Assembly (NCBI GenBank): GCA_013289585.1
Contig: JABCZR010000009.1
Location: 1-64,000, forward strand
Length of the DNA stretch: 64,000 nucleotides
Direction: 5' to 3'
Source of the DNA: Acidobacteriota bacterium
GTDB lineage: Bacteria > Acidobacteriota > Terriglobia > Acidiferrales > UBA7541
Shown here: piece after piece, positions 53,756 to 61,685 of the stretch
How the letters are laid out: every line of letters starts with the position of its first letter
How positions within the stretch are numbered: the stretch's first letter is position 1
Notes under the pieces: model-generated
Database searches by the model: none
The model's input: only the letters and a program-made list of their open reading frames with translations
What the model was told of the DNA's origin: nothing
Position numbers and translations under genes: made by a program

Positions 53756-53792
53756 CGCCAAGCACGGGCGCAGCATGCCGCGCCCCTACAAA
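53756..53792. repeat. Degenerate copy of the isc-operon palindrome
   Basis: This copy shares GCGCCAAG, GGGCGCAGCATG and GCGCCCCTACAAA with the element at 50716-50752, with about four substitutions in between that weaken the palindrome. It fills the iscU-iscA gap. Confidence 0.6.
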
Positions 53793-53824
53793 CCCAGGCG
53801 TCATTACTGACACCCGGGTAAGAA

Positions 53825-54241
53825 TTAGTGCGAAGCCTTCTCGGTAACCGGCACTTCGACGCCGTGCTTCTTCTTCCAGTCGCCGATGGCCGCCTTGATG
53901 GCGTCTTCCGCGAGCACGGAGCAGTGAATCTTCACCGGCGGGAGCGACAGCTCGCGCACGATGTCCGTGTTCTTGATGGAGAGCGCCTCTTCGACGGTCT
54001 TGCCCTTCACCCATTCGGTGGCAAGCGAGGAGCTGGCGATCGCCGAGCCGCAGCCAAAGGTCTTGAACTTGGCTTCTTCGATGATCTGCGTATCGGGATT
54101 GATCTTCATCTGCAGCTTCATGACGTCGCCGCACTCCGGCGCGCCGACGAGACCCGTGCCGACATTGGGGTCTTCCTTCGGGAGGCTGCCGACGTTGCGG
54201 GGATTGTTGTAGTGTTCAACCACTTTATCGCTGTATGCCAT
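53825..54241 (-). CDS. iscU: Fe-S cluster scaffold protein IscU
   Basis: 138 residues. The scaffold cysteines C37 (APECGDVM), C64 (TFGCGSAIASSS) and C107 (KIHCSVLAEDA) are all present, with D39 next to the first. The LPPVK chaperone-recognition motif at 100-104 identifies the ISC type, not NifU or SufU, and matches HscA/HscB in the same operon. The ATG overlaps the stop of the preceding 103-residue ORF (TAATG), so iscU translation is probably coupled to that ORF. Confidence 0.97.
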   Translation of the reverse strand: MAYSDKVVEHYNNPRNVGSLPKEDPNVGTGLVGAPECGDVMKLQMKINPDTQIIEEAKFKTFGCGSAIASSSLATEWVKGKTVEEALSIKNTDIVRELSLPPVKIHCSVLAEDAIKAAIGDWKKKHGVEVPVTEKASH

Positions 54242-54552
54242 TAGCCGTTGCTCCTTGCCAGATTGACGAGATTGCCGAAACCTGCGCTCTTGACAGCCTT
54301 GTCCGTAAGCGAAACGTTCGGCACGGAAGCCGAGCGGCCTGCGGTGAGTTGACGAAGAGCGTCCTTGATGAACTCCGCGCCAAGGCCAAGCATCTTCAAG
54401 AATGCGCGAACCTGTTGCAGCTCATGGAAAGAGCGCTCGCCGGCGACGGCGGCCTCTTCTCCTTCTCCGCCATAAGGCACAAACGTGACGCGAAAAGCCG
54501 CGCCGGTGCCTCCGATGGAGCGATGAATGCGAATTGTTCCTTCGTTTGCCAT
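54241..54552 (-). CDS. Uncharacterised protein inserted between iscS and iscU
   Basis: 103 residues; no domain recognised. The N-terminal half looks beta-rich (GTIRIHRSIGGTGAAFRVTFV), followed by an acidic loop (GGEGEEAAVAGERS) and helices FHELQQVRAFLKMLGLGAEF and IKDALRQL. It has no cysteine, so it is not itself a cluster ligand. It lies 18 bases after iscS and shares a TAATG with iscU. In known isc operons iscS is usually followed directly by iscU. The place suggests a modulator of the IscS-IscU complex, which is inference only. Confidence 0.7.
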   Translation of the reverse strand: MANEGTIRIHRSIGGTGAAFRVTFVPYGGEGEEAAVAGERSFHELQQVRAFLKMLGLGAEFIKDALRQLTAGRSASVPNVSLTDKAVKSAGFGNLVNLARSNG

Positions 54553-54570
54553 GTTGTCTCTTTCAGTTGA

Positions 54571-55791
54571 TTAGGCGGTCTGCCATTTCATTTTTGAAAT
54601 ATCGATTCCCTCTTTAGCCATTTCGTACAGCGGCGACAACTCGCGCAGCTTGGTGACGACCTGCACCATCTTGTCGATGACGTAGTCGACCTCCTCCTGC
54701 GTGTTGAAGCGCCCGAGGCCAAAACGAATCGAGGTGTGGGCGAGGTCTTCGCCTACCCCTAATGCTTTGAGTACGTAGCTGGGCTCGAGGGTTGCCGAGG
54801 TACAGGCGGAACCGCTCGAAACTGCAATATCGTTGATGCCCATGAGCAGCGATTCGCCCTCGACGTAGGCAAAGCTCATGTTCAGGTTGTTGGGCAGACG
54901 ATGCTCCATCGAACCGTTGATGAAGACCTCGTCCAGCTTGGCTTCCAGGCCGTTTTTCAGGCGCGTGCGCAGAGCGAGCATCCGGGCGCTTTCTTCCGGC
55001 ATTTCCTTCTGCGCCACTTCGCAGGCCTTGCCGAGCCCGACGATGCCGGGAACGTTCAGCGTGCCGGATCGCATGCCGCGTTCATGGCCGCCGCCGTCAA
55101 TGATGGCGGAGAGCTGCACGCGGGGATTGCGGCGGCGGACGTAGAGAGCGCCAACGCCCTTGGGGCCGTAAATCTTGTGGCCGCTGATCGCCAGCAGGTC
55201 GATATTGTCTTTCTGCACGTCAACAGGAATCTTGCCGACGGCCTGCACGCCGTCCACGGCGAAGAAAATCCCGTGTTCCTTGGCGAGCTTGCCGATTTCC
55301 GGGATCGGGTTGATCACGCCAATTTCGTTGTTGGCGTACATGATGGTGATCAAAATCGTTGTCGGCTTGATCGCCGCTTTCAAGGCTTCAAGGCTGACGC
55401 GGCCATCGCGTTGTACCGGCAGATAGGTGACTTCGAAGCCGTGCTTTTCGAGATTCTTGCAGGTATCCAGCACGGCTTTGTGCTCGATCGCCTGGGTAAT
55501 GATGTGATTGCCTTTTTCCCGAAACATTTCCGCGATGCCCTTGATCATCAAGTTGTCGGATTCGGTGGCACCGCTGGTGAATATGATTTCTTTCGGCGTG
55601 GCGTTGATAAGTGAAGCAATCTGCTGGCGCGCGGTTTCCACGGCTTCTTCGCCGGCCCAGCCGAACGAGTGGTTGCGGCTCGCGGCATTGCCAAATTTCT
55701 CCGTAAAATACGGCAGCATCGCTTCAACGACGCGCGGGTCCACCGGCGTGGTCGCGTGATTGTCCATGTAAATCGGCAGCTTGACAGCCAT
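54571..55791 (-). CDS. iscS: Cysteine desulfurase IscS
   Basis: 406 residues, the length of group-I desulfurases. PLP lysine K206 lies in [12 protein letters not shown], the cofactor-stacking histidine is H105 in AIEHKAVL, and the persulfide cysteine is C330 in [16 protein letters not shown] on the long mobile loop. The conserved C-terminus [14 protein letters not shown], used to dock IscU, is intact. It supplies sulfur from cysteine for clusters and for tRNA thiolation. It follows iscR by 19 bases. Confidence 0.97.
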   Translation of the reverse strand: MAVKLPIYMDNHATTPVDPRVVEAMLPYFTEKFGNAASRNHSFGWAGEEAVETARQQIASLINATPKEIIFTSGATESDNLMIKGIAEMFREKGNHIITQAIEHKAVLDTCKNLEKHGFEVTYLPVQRDGRVSLEALKAAIKPTTILITIMYANNEIGVINPIPEIGKLAKEHGIFFAVDGVQAVGKIPVDVQKDNIDLLAISGHKIYGPKGVGALYVRRRNPRVQLSAIIDGGGHERGMRSGTLNVPGIVGLGKACEVAQKEMPEESARMLALRTRLKNGLEAKLDEVFINGSMEHRLPNNLNMSFAYVEGESLLMGINDIAVSSGSACTSATLEPSYVLKALGVGEDLAHTSIRFGLGRFNTQEEVDYVIDKMVQVVTKLRELSPLYEMAKEGIDISKMKWQTA

Positions 55792-55810
55792 GTTCCCTCT
55801 TCTCCCGAAG

Positions 55811-56248
55811 CTAAGCCCGTAGCGCGACGAGCGCAGGTTCCTGCGCCTCTTCGCTCATCTGAGCAATCGTAACCGTACCCAAAACCGTCAAAATACTTTC
55901 GTTGACCCTGCGAAGCGGTTCACGAACCGAACACTTTTCCGTGGCGTCGCAGTTTCCGTGACTCGTCACGCACGAAGTGATGAGCACGGGCCCGTCGATG
56001 GCGGTGATCACATCGAGCGCGCTGATCTGGCCTGGCTCCTTGGCCAACTGATACCCGCCGCTGGAACCGTGCTTCGCAACCACCAGGGATTGATGTGCCA
56101 GCTTTTGCAGCACCTTGGCCATCAACGTTCCCGAGATGCCGTACTCTTCCGCAATTTCGTTCGCGCTACAGGCGTGTTGCTGCCGATGCATTGCCAGGTG
56201 CTTCACGGCGATCAGACCGTAATCGGCTTTTTTGGAAAGCTTAAACAT
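55811..56248 (-). CDS. iscR: Rrf2-family Fe-S-sensing repressor IscR
   Basis: 145 residues. The winged helix begins [19 protein letters not shown] and includes [23 protein letters not shown] and the wing [10 protein letters not shown]. Three cysteines, C93, C100 and C106 ([14 protein letters not shown]), can hold a [2Fe-2S] cluster, with spacing C-x6-C-x5-C. It heads the isc operon, and a palindrome overlaps the expected transcription start, so autorepression when clusters are plentiful is likely. SufR-like or other Rrf2 identities are less likely in this operon. Confidence 0.92.
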   Translation of the reverse strand: MFKLSKKADYGLIAVKHLAMHRQQHACSANEIAEEYGISGTLMAKVLQKLAHQSLVVAKHGSSGGYQLAKEPGQISALDVITAIDGPVLITSCVTSHGNCDATEKCSVREPLRRVNESILTVLGTVTIAQMSEEAQEPALVALRA

Positions 56249-56282
56249 CGAGCGGTGCTCTTTCTAAGTTCAAATCAATATA

Positions 56283-56297
56283 CGACTGATTCAGTCG
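56283..56297. promoter_or_regulatory. Probable IscR operator palindrome
   Basis: CGACTGA-T-TCAGTCG, 7-bp arms around one central base, lies immediately downstream of the -10 box of the isc promoter, where bound repressor would block initiation. Assignment to IscR is by position and symmetry. Confidence 0.6.
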
Positions 56298-56304
56298 CAG
56301 TTGG

Positions 56305-56333
56305 ATTCTACCCCCAAATCCCATCAAAGTCAA
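56305..56333 (-). promoter_or_regulatory. isc operon promoter
   Basis: On the minus strand TTGACT (56333-56328) and TAGAAT (56310-56305) are separated by exactly 17 bases, a strong sigma-70 match. TCTACCCCC on the plus strand occurs at 56307-56315 and again at 56335-56343, overlapping -10 and flanking -35, which could mark a further regulator. Confidence 0.65.
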
Positions 56334-56543
56334 CTCTACCCCCGAGAAGCGATGCAGGTCAAAGTCTTTATTTTGTGTAACTTATAGTAAGACTACCTTG
56401 GTCCAGTTTCCCACAACTATTTGGCCGACCGCGCTCCACTGTGTCACATTTAGGAATACAGTCTATCTAGCTGTAACGTAGCCAATCGGCACGGCCAACG
56501 TGATAGCCTAACGTTTTGATGGGGAAGCAGTGCGCTCGGATAC

Positions 56544-57554
56544 ATGCGGACACGTAAAGGGTCTAGATATTTCGGCATCGCGGCATCCGCCTTCCTGATT
56601 CTGTGCCTCTACGGCCACACTTGGGCTCAAGCTCCTACAGCGCGCACAAAGTCAACGCAACGCAAAGCTGCAAAAACGGAGCAGCCAGCGCAATCGTTTA
56701 CTCTAGTCGGCGCGGGAGACATCGTTAGTTGCAAAAATCCAGAGGGAGCACGCGCGACGGCCAAGTTGATTGAGCAGATTCCCGGGACCGTTTTCGCAGC
56801 GGGAGACCTGGCCTATGAGAGTGGGAGTGCGGCGGAATTCAGGGACTGCTATGGCCCCACGTGGGGACGCTTCAAAGAGCGAACGCGGCCAACGCTGGGG
56901 AATCATGAGTACGTCGACCCCGGAGCGCACGCTTATTTTGAGTATTGGGGCGAACAGGCCGGGCCCGTTGGCAAGGGCTATTACAGTTTTGACCTCGGCA
57001 ACTGGCACATCGTGGCGCTGAATACCAATTGTTACGCCAAGAACCTGGGCGGCTGCGGCCAAGGCTCTCCGCAAGAGACCTGGCTGAAAGAAGATCTTGC
57101 GCAGCATCCAGACGCATGCATCATTGCGTTCGGGCACCACGCGCTGTTCAGCAGCGGCGTCTTCGCGAAACACGCGGTGCATCCGGAGCTGCGACAATTG
57201 TGGCAAGACCTGTACGCGGCACACGCTGACCTGATGCTTGCCGGGCACGAGCACTCCTACGAGCGGTTCGCGGCACAAGGTCCCGATGGTCAGGCCGATC
57301 CCGAGCACGGGATTCGTGAAATTGTGGTTGGGACGGGCGGGAGGAGCCACGATCTGCTTGGCTTTGCTGCGCCAAACAGTGAAGTGCGGGACTGGCAGAC
57401 GTTTGGCGTGCTGAAGCTGACGCTCGCGCCCGGAAAATACACCTGGGAATTTATCCCGGAAGAAGGAAAAACGTTCCGCGATTCCGGCAGCGGCGTCTGC
57501 CACAACCAGCCGAAAACGTCTGAGTATCAGTCAGTCCGAAGATTCTGGAACTGA
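56544..57554 (+). CDS. Secreted metallophosphoesterase (purple-acid-phosphatase-like)
   Basis: 336 residues with a signal peptide (about 1-29, ending HTWAQA) and a basic linker. Di-metal motifs are in order: VGAGDIVSC, AAGDLAYESG, TLGNHEYVD, IIAFGHHALFS and LAGHEHSYERF. These are the five blocks of the calcineurin-like superfamily. Two cysteine pairs (DIVSCKN, GGCGQG) suggest disulfides outside the cytoplasm. The substrate is probably a phosphomonoester or diester for phosphate scavenging. It diverges from iscR and converges with the GH20 gene. Confidence 0.88.
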   Translation: MRTRKGSRYFGIAASAFLILCLYGHTWAQAPTARTKSTQRKAAKTEQPAQSFTLVGAGDIVSCKNPEGARATAKLIEQIPGTVFAAGDLAYESGSAAEFRDCYGPTWGRFKERTRPTLGNHEYVDPGAHAYFEYWGEQAGPVGKGYYSFDLGNWHIVALNTNCYAKNLGGCGQGSPQETWLKEDLAQHPDACIIAFGHHALFSSGVFAKHAVHPELRQLWQDLYAAHADLMLAGHEHSYERFAAQGPDGQADPEHGIREIVVGTGGRSHDLLGFAAPNSEVRDWQTFGVLKLTLAPGKYTWEFIPEEGKTFRDSGSGVCHNQPKTSEYQSVRRFWN

Positions 57555-57568
57555 GCTCGAGAACGATC

Positions 57569-59659
57569 CTATGGTTTAGCCGCGAAGCAAGCTCCGCCGG
57601 GGCTTGCCGCTTCCACCAGTTTTTGCACCCCGGCAGCAGGGGTCAACAGCAGCTGTGCTTTCGGTTTCTTCGCTTGCTCAATCACGGCGAGTTGTTGCGA
57701 TTTCCACGCATCGGAAGCGGTTTGTCCTTTGGCAATGGCGTCGAGAGCAGCAAGCCCGGCTGCGCCAAGAGCGGAGAGATCCTGCGAAGTGGCCGCCACA
57801 TCCTTGACCAGGTACGAGCGCTGTTCGAGAGCCTGTAGCTTTGCATCATTGTCGCGCCAAGCGGTGAGTTGCGTGCGCAAGCGAGCCTCTGCCGCGGCAT
57901 CGTGGCAAGAAGATGCGAGATATTGATCGACCAGCTCGCCAAAATGCCGGCCCGCATCGCTTTCCAGCGGCACGGCATCCACCACGCGGTTCAGCGGTGT
58001 AGCACTTGTCGGCTGAGCAGGAGCGGTTTGTTCGCGCGTGTAGTCCTTCACGGGTTCTACCTGGTCGGTGAGTGTGCGGAGCGCGGATAACTCTTGCGGC
58101 GATGCGGGACCAACAATCCGTTGGAGCATTTTGTGGTAGTAGCTCTTGTGAGTGAGGCCCAGCCATTCCAGACGCGCGCCGATGAAATCCAGCCGAGCGT
58201 ACATCGATGCGGGATCGCGCACATCCTCCGGTGACCAGAAACGCTCAGCGATAGCCGCGTTTCTCGGCCAGATTCGCGAATCGATGTTTTCGGCATTAAC
58301 GTACTCCGCCCACATGCACGATTCGCCGCCCAAAATGTGCTGTTTCTCTTCAGGCGTGAGATTTGCGGCATCGCCGCTCATGGGGTCAACCGCATAATGT
58401 CGCGCCGCGCTCCACCCCAAATCCAGGTAATAGCCATTGGACAAGATTCCGCGATAGCCTTGCTTCGCCGCCTGCGCCAGTGACGCTTGCCCGCGCCACG
58501 ACTGGATCACGATGTCCTTCGGGACTCCGGGCACCAACACTTCGTCCCAGCCAACTACGGTTTTTCCGTGCTTGGTTACCAATTTTTGAACGCGCTCGCT
58601 GAAATACGCCTGCAGCCCTTCGTTGTTTTTGATTCCGTGAGACTTCATGAACGCTTGAATCTTCGGATTCGCCTCCCATTCCTTGCCGTTTACCTCATCG
58701 CCGCCAATATGAAAGAAATGATCGGGAAAGACTTTGGCCATCTCTGCAATCAACTCGTCGAGAAGTTTGTAGACTCTCTCGTTCGTCGGGTCCATCGCCG
58801 GGTCGAAGATGCCCCACTTGCGTTCGATTTCGTACGGACCTTTTCCGCTGGCCAGCTCCGGATGTCCCACAAACCACGCCGTGGCGTGCCCCGGCATGTC
58901 GAATTCAGGCACCACGCGGATTCCACGATCACGCGCGTAGGCGATCAAGTCGCGGACTTCGTCTTGCGTATAAAAAAGTCCATCGGAGCCCATTTCGTGG
59001 AGTTTGGGGAATTTCTTGCTCTCCATTCGAAAGCCCTGGTTTTCCGACAGGTGCCAGTGGAAGACATTCATCTTCACGGCTTCCATTCCATCGAGGTTGC
59101 GTTTGATGACCTCGAGCGGAGTGAAGTGGCGCGCGGAGTCAATCATCATTCCCCGCCAGGGGAACCGCGGCTGGTCTTGAATGGTGACTGCCGGCGCGGC
59201 AAAGCCGTCGGTAGAAACATCCACCAGCTGCAGAAATGTTTGCAGCCCGTGCATCGTGCCAAGCGCCGTCGGCGCAGTGAGTTTGGCGCCGGTGCTGGTC
59301 ACTTCCAATACGTAGGATTCGTCCTCGCCCAATTCCTGAACTTCTTTGCTCGCGTGATCGGTGTGAATAACCAGCGTGGCTTTCGGCGTGTTCGCAGGCT
59401 TTGCGGCGAGAGGGAGAGCTGTTTGAAGCGCGAGCTGATGCAAGAAGCGCTCAACGGAACGGTCGAGGCGCGGCTCGCTATGCCCGGTAAGAGCTACGGA
59501 AAACGCCGCGTCCACGCGCAAGCTTCCCGTCCCCGTCTGGAGCTTCGCGGGGATGGGCAAGAGATTCGGGGCGAGCTGTTGTGCTGAGGTCATCGTCTGG
59601 CGCGTCAGAAGACAAAGAACAAGTAGGCCAACGCCTTGCAACCAGGGCTTGTGAGCCAT
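57569..59659 (-). CDS. Secreted GH20 beta-N-acetylhexosaminidase
   Basis: 696 residues from ATG 59659; the ATG at 59695 would put a charged leader before the signal peptide. Signal 6-26 (LQGVGLLVLCLLTRQTM). An N-terminal GH20b-like domain spans about 30-160. The catalytic barrel has RGMMIDSARHFTP, HWHLSENQGFRME, VVPEFDMPGHATAW and the acid pair D321/E322 in HIGGDEVNG. A C-terminal helical region follows. It removes N-acetylglucosamine from chitin- or peptidoglycan-derived glycans by substrate-assisted catalysis. Confidence 0.93.
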   Translation of the reverse strand: MAHKPWLQGVGLLVLCLLTRQTMTSAQQLAPNLLPIPAKLQTGTGSLRVDAAFSVALTGHSEPRLDRSVERFLHQLALQTALPLAAKPANTPKATLVIHTDHASKEVQELGEDESYVLEVTSTGAKLTAPTALGTMHGLQTFLQLVDVSTDGFAAPAVTIQDQPRFPWRGMMIDSARHFTPLEVIKRNLDGMEAVKMNVFHWHLSENQGFRMESKKFPKLHEMGSDGLFYTQDEVRDLIAYARDRGIRVVPEFDMPGHATAWFVGHPELASGKGPYEIERKWGIFDPAMDPTNERVYKLLDELIAEMAKVFPDHFFHIGGDEVNGKEWEANPKIQAFMKSHGIKNNEGLQAYFSERVQKLVTKHGKTVVGWDEVLVPGVPKDIVIQSWRGQASLAQAAKQGYRGILSNGYYLDLGWSAARHYAVDPMSGDAANLTPEEKQHILGGESCMWAEYVNAENIDSRIWPRNAAIAERFWSPEDVRDPASMYARLDFIGARLEWLGLTHKSYYHKMLQRIVGPASPQELSALRTLTDQVEPVKDYTREQTAPAQPTSATPLNRVVDAVPLESDAGRHFGELVDQYLASSCHDAAAEARLRTQLTAWRDNDAKLQALEQRSYLVKDVAATSQDLSALGAAGLAALDAIAKGQTASDAWKSQQLAVIEQAKKPKAQLLLTPAAGVQKLVEAASPGGACFAAKP

Positions 59660-59767
59660 TTTCCGACAACCCTCCCGCGCGCAGAGTAAAATCATTCAAA
59701 AGCTGCTATGTAGCACCGGCCTCCGCATACTGTCATATCTTGGGCGTCCTGCGAAGCGGATTCCGGT

Positions 59768-59791
59768 AGGACAGACATTCTTGTCTGTCCT
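59768..59791. repeat. Palindromic repeat upstream of coaD, first hairpin
   Basis: AGGACAGACA (59768-59777) and TGTCTGTCCT (59782-59791) form a perfect 10-bp stem with loop TTCT. A related hairpin follows 28 bases later. Confidence 0.65.
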
Positions 59792-59819
59792 GGGGCGTCC
59801 TGGCAGGACTCAGATAAGT

Positions 59820-59841
59820 GGACAGGCAGGAATGCCTGTCC
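59820..59841. repeat. Palindromic repeat upstream of coaD, second hairpin
   Basis: GGACAGGCA (59820-59828) and TGCCTGTCC (59833-59841) form a 9-bp stem with loop GGAA. The stem resembles the first hairpin (GGACAG in common), with paired changes at the inner end, as in REP-type elements. It is 56 bases before the coaD start. Confidence 0.65.
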
Positions 59842-59897
59842 CACAAGAGACGCCTGAGTTAGAATAGCGAAATCATTGCGGCACATTTGAAAACACC

Positions 59898-60380
59898 ATG
59901 AAAACGTCCATCGCCATTTATCCCGGCTCGTTCGACCCGGTCACCAACGGCCACCTCGACCTGATTGAGCGCGGCGAAAAGATGTTTGACCTGTTGATCG
60001 TGGCGGTGCTGCGCAACACGGAAAAGCAGCCGCTGTTCACCGTTCCGGAACGCGTGGAGATGCTGCGCGAAGTGACCAAGAAGTGGAGTTCGGTGGAAGT
60101 GGATGTATTCGACGGCCTGCTCGTTGACTATGCGCGCAAGAAGCACGCCGGCGTGATTCTGCGCGGCATTCGCGCCGTTTCCGACTATGAATACGAATTG
60201 CAGATGGCGCTGATGAACCGCAAACTTGAGCCTCGGCTTGAAACGGTATTCATGCTTCCCGGCGAGCCATACAGTTATTTGAGTTCCAAGCTGGTGCGGG
60301 AAATCGCGCAGCACGGCGCGCCTTTGACCGATCTGGTGCCGCCGATCGTCGAGCAAATGCTGCGCGCGAAAGTTTCTTAG
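59898..60380 (+). CDS. coaD: Phosphopantetheine adenylyltransferase
   Basis: 160 residues, the standard size for the fourth step of coenzyme A synthesis. YPGSFDPVTNGHLDLIERG holds the nucleotidyl-transferase (T/H-x-G-H) motif. GLLVDYARKKHAGVILRGIRAVSDYEYE and MLPGEPYSYLSSKLVREIAQ (given in parts) match the phosphopantetheine- and ATP-binding regions. The enzyme is essential in most bacteria. It is followed 39 bases later by an aminotransferase gene. Confidence 0.96.
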   Translation: MKTSIAIYPGSFDPVTNGHLDLIERGEKMFDLLIVAVLRNTEKQPLFTVPERVEMLREVTKKWSSVEVDVFDGLLVDYARKKHAGVILRGIRAVSDYEYELQMALMNRKLEPRLETVFMLPGEPYSYLSSKLVREIAQHGAPLTDLVPPIVEQMLRAKVS

Positions 60381-60419
60381 ATTTAACGGTAGGCTGATCA
60401 CATCCCACAAGGAGCAACG

Positions 60420-61616
60420 GTGCACTTAACGGATCGTATTAACCGCATACAAATCTCGCCGACCGCGGCGGTCATCGCCGCGGCGGACAAACTGAAATCC
60501 AGCGGCGTGGACGTCGCCGACTTTGGCCCAGGCGAGCCGGACTTCCCCACTCCGGAGCACATCAAGAAGGCCGCAATCAAAGCGATCGAGGAAAACAAAT
60601 CGAAATACACGCCGACGGGCGGCATTATGCCGCTTCGCGAAGCCATCTGCGCGTGGCACAAACGCGAACTTGGCTCGGGATACGAAGCGAAGGAATGCGT
60701 GGTCAGCGTCGGCGGAAAGCACTCCATCTTCAATGTGATGAGCGTGCTGGTGCAGCAAGGCGATGAGGTGATTGTCCCCGCGCCGTACTGGGTGAGCTTT
60801 CCGGACATCGTGAAGTATGCGCACGGAACTCCAGTGTTCGTGGAAACGAAGCCGGAAGATGGGTTCAGCGTGAAGGCCGCGGCGATTGAGAAAGCGATTA
60901 CTCCGAAAACGAAACTGCTGATTCTGAATTCGCCGAGCAATCCCACGGGCGGCGTCGTTCCGCCGGACGAGTTCGAACGCATCCTGGCGGTCTGCAAAAA
61001 GCACAACGTCTGGCTGATGGGCGATGAATGTTATTCGCACTTCACCTACGAGCCGCACAAGCCGTACTCCATCGCTAGCGCCGCGGGCTCGAAGGAAAAC
61101 GTCATCATCATCGGCTCGGTTTCGAAAACTTTTGCCATGACCGGCTGGCGCATCGGCTACACTCTCGGTCCCGAAGCGCTGATTCAGGCACTGATCAAAC
61201 TACAAAGCCAGTCCACTTCGAACGCCACGTCCATCGCGCAATACGCTGCGCTGGAAGCCATGCGGGGAAGCATGGATTCTGTGCCGCAGATGCTCGCGGA
61301 ATACGCCAAGCGGCGAAAGCGCATTGTGGAAGGCTTGCGCGCCATTCCGGGCGTCACCTGCGAGTGGCCCGGCGGCGCGTTTTACGCGTTCCCGAATATT
61401 TCGGCGCATCTCGGCGAAGGCAAGCATGCCCACGCCAAGACCTGCACCGATCTCTCCAAGTTGCTACTGGAAAAAGCGCGCGTCGCGCTCGTGCCCGGCG
61501 AAGCGTTCGGTGCCCCAGGTTACTTGCGGCTTTCCTACGCCACATCCATCGAACGAATCGACGAAGGGTTGCGCCGCCTCGAGCGTTTTTTCTCGCGCGC
61601 CGAAGCCGCGGTCTGA
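60420..61616 (+). CDS. aspC: Class I PLP aminotransferase, probably aspartate aminotransferase
   Basis: 398 residues from GTG 60420, with AAGGAG 5-6 bases upstream. The fold-type-I signature is complete: FGPGEPDFPTPEHIKKA, SPSNPTGGVVPPDEF, GDECYSHFTYE and the PLP lysine in GSVSKTFAMTGWRIGY, followed by LRLSYATSIERIDEGL. The Igamma-type aspartate/prephenate aminotransferases share this pattern, so prephenate is an alternative substrate. It follows coaD and probably shares its transcript. A palindromic hairpin with a T-run follows the stop. Confidence 0.88.
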   Translation: MHLTDRINRIQISPTAAVIAAADKLKSSGVDVADFGPGEPDFPTPEHIKKAAIKAIEENKSKYTPTGGIMPLREAICAWHKRELGSGYEAKECVVSVGGKHSIFNVMSVLVQQGDEVIVPAPYWVSFPDIVKYAHGTPVFVETKPEDGFSVKAAAIEKAITPKTKLLILNSPSNPTGGVVPPDEFERILAVCKKHNVWLMGDECYSHFTYEPHKPYSIASAAGSKENVIIIGSVSKTFAMTGWRIGYTLGPEALIQALIKLQSQSTSNATSIAQYAALEAMRGSMDSVPQMLAEYAKRRKRIVEGLRAIPGVTCEWPGGAFYAFPNISAHLGEGKHAHAKTCTDLSKLLLEKARVALVPGEAFGAPGYLRLSYATSIERIDEGLRRLERFFSRAEAAV

Positions 61617-61625
61617 TTTTGGAGT

Positions 61626-61650
61626 GCGGCAGCTCAGCTGCCGCTTTTCT
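61626..61650 (+). terminator. Hairpin after aspC, palindromic repeat copy 2
   Basis: GCGGCAGCT (61626-61634) and AGCTGCCGC (61636-61644) form a 9-bp stem with a one-base loop, followed by TTTTCT. It could stop transcription after aspC. The same family occurs at 36813-36831, where the third-innermost pair is G-C in the opposite sense, keeping the stem. GGAGT precedes both. Confidence 0.55.
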
Positions 61651-61685
61651 GCGCCACTCAAATAAATGCGAGCCCAAAACATCTC

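Noticed and set aside
58487-59587. 366-residue plus-strand frame over GH20
   Set aside because: Antisense to the GH20 catalytic domain, no recognisable features.
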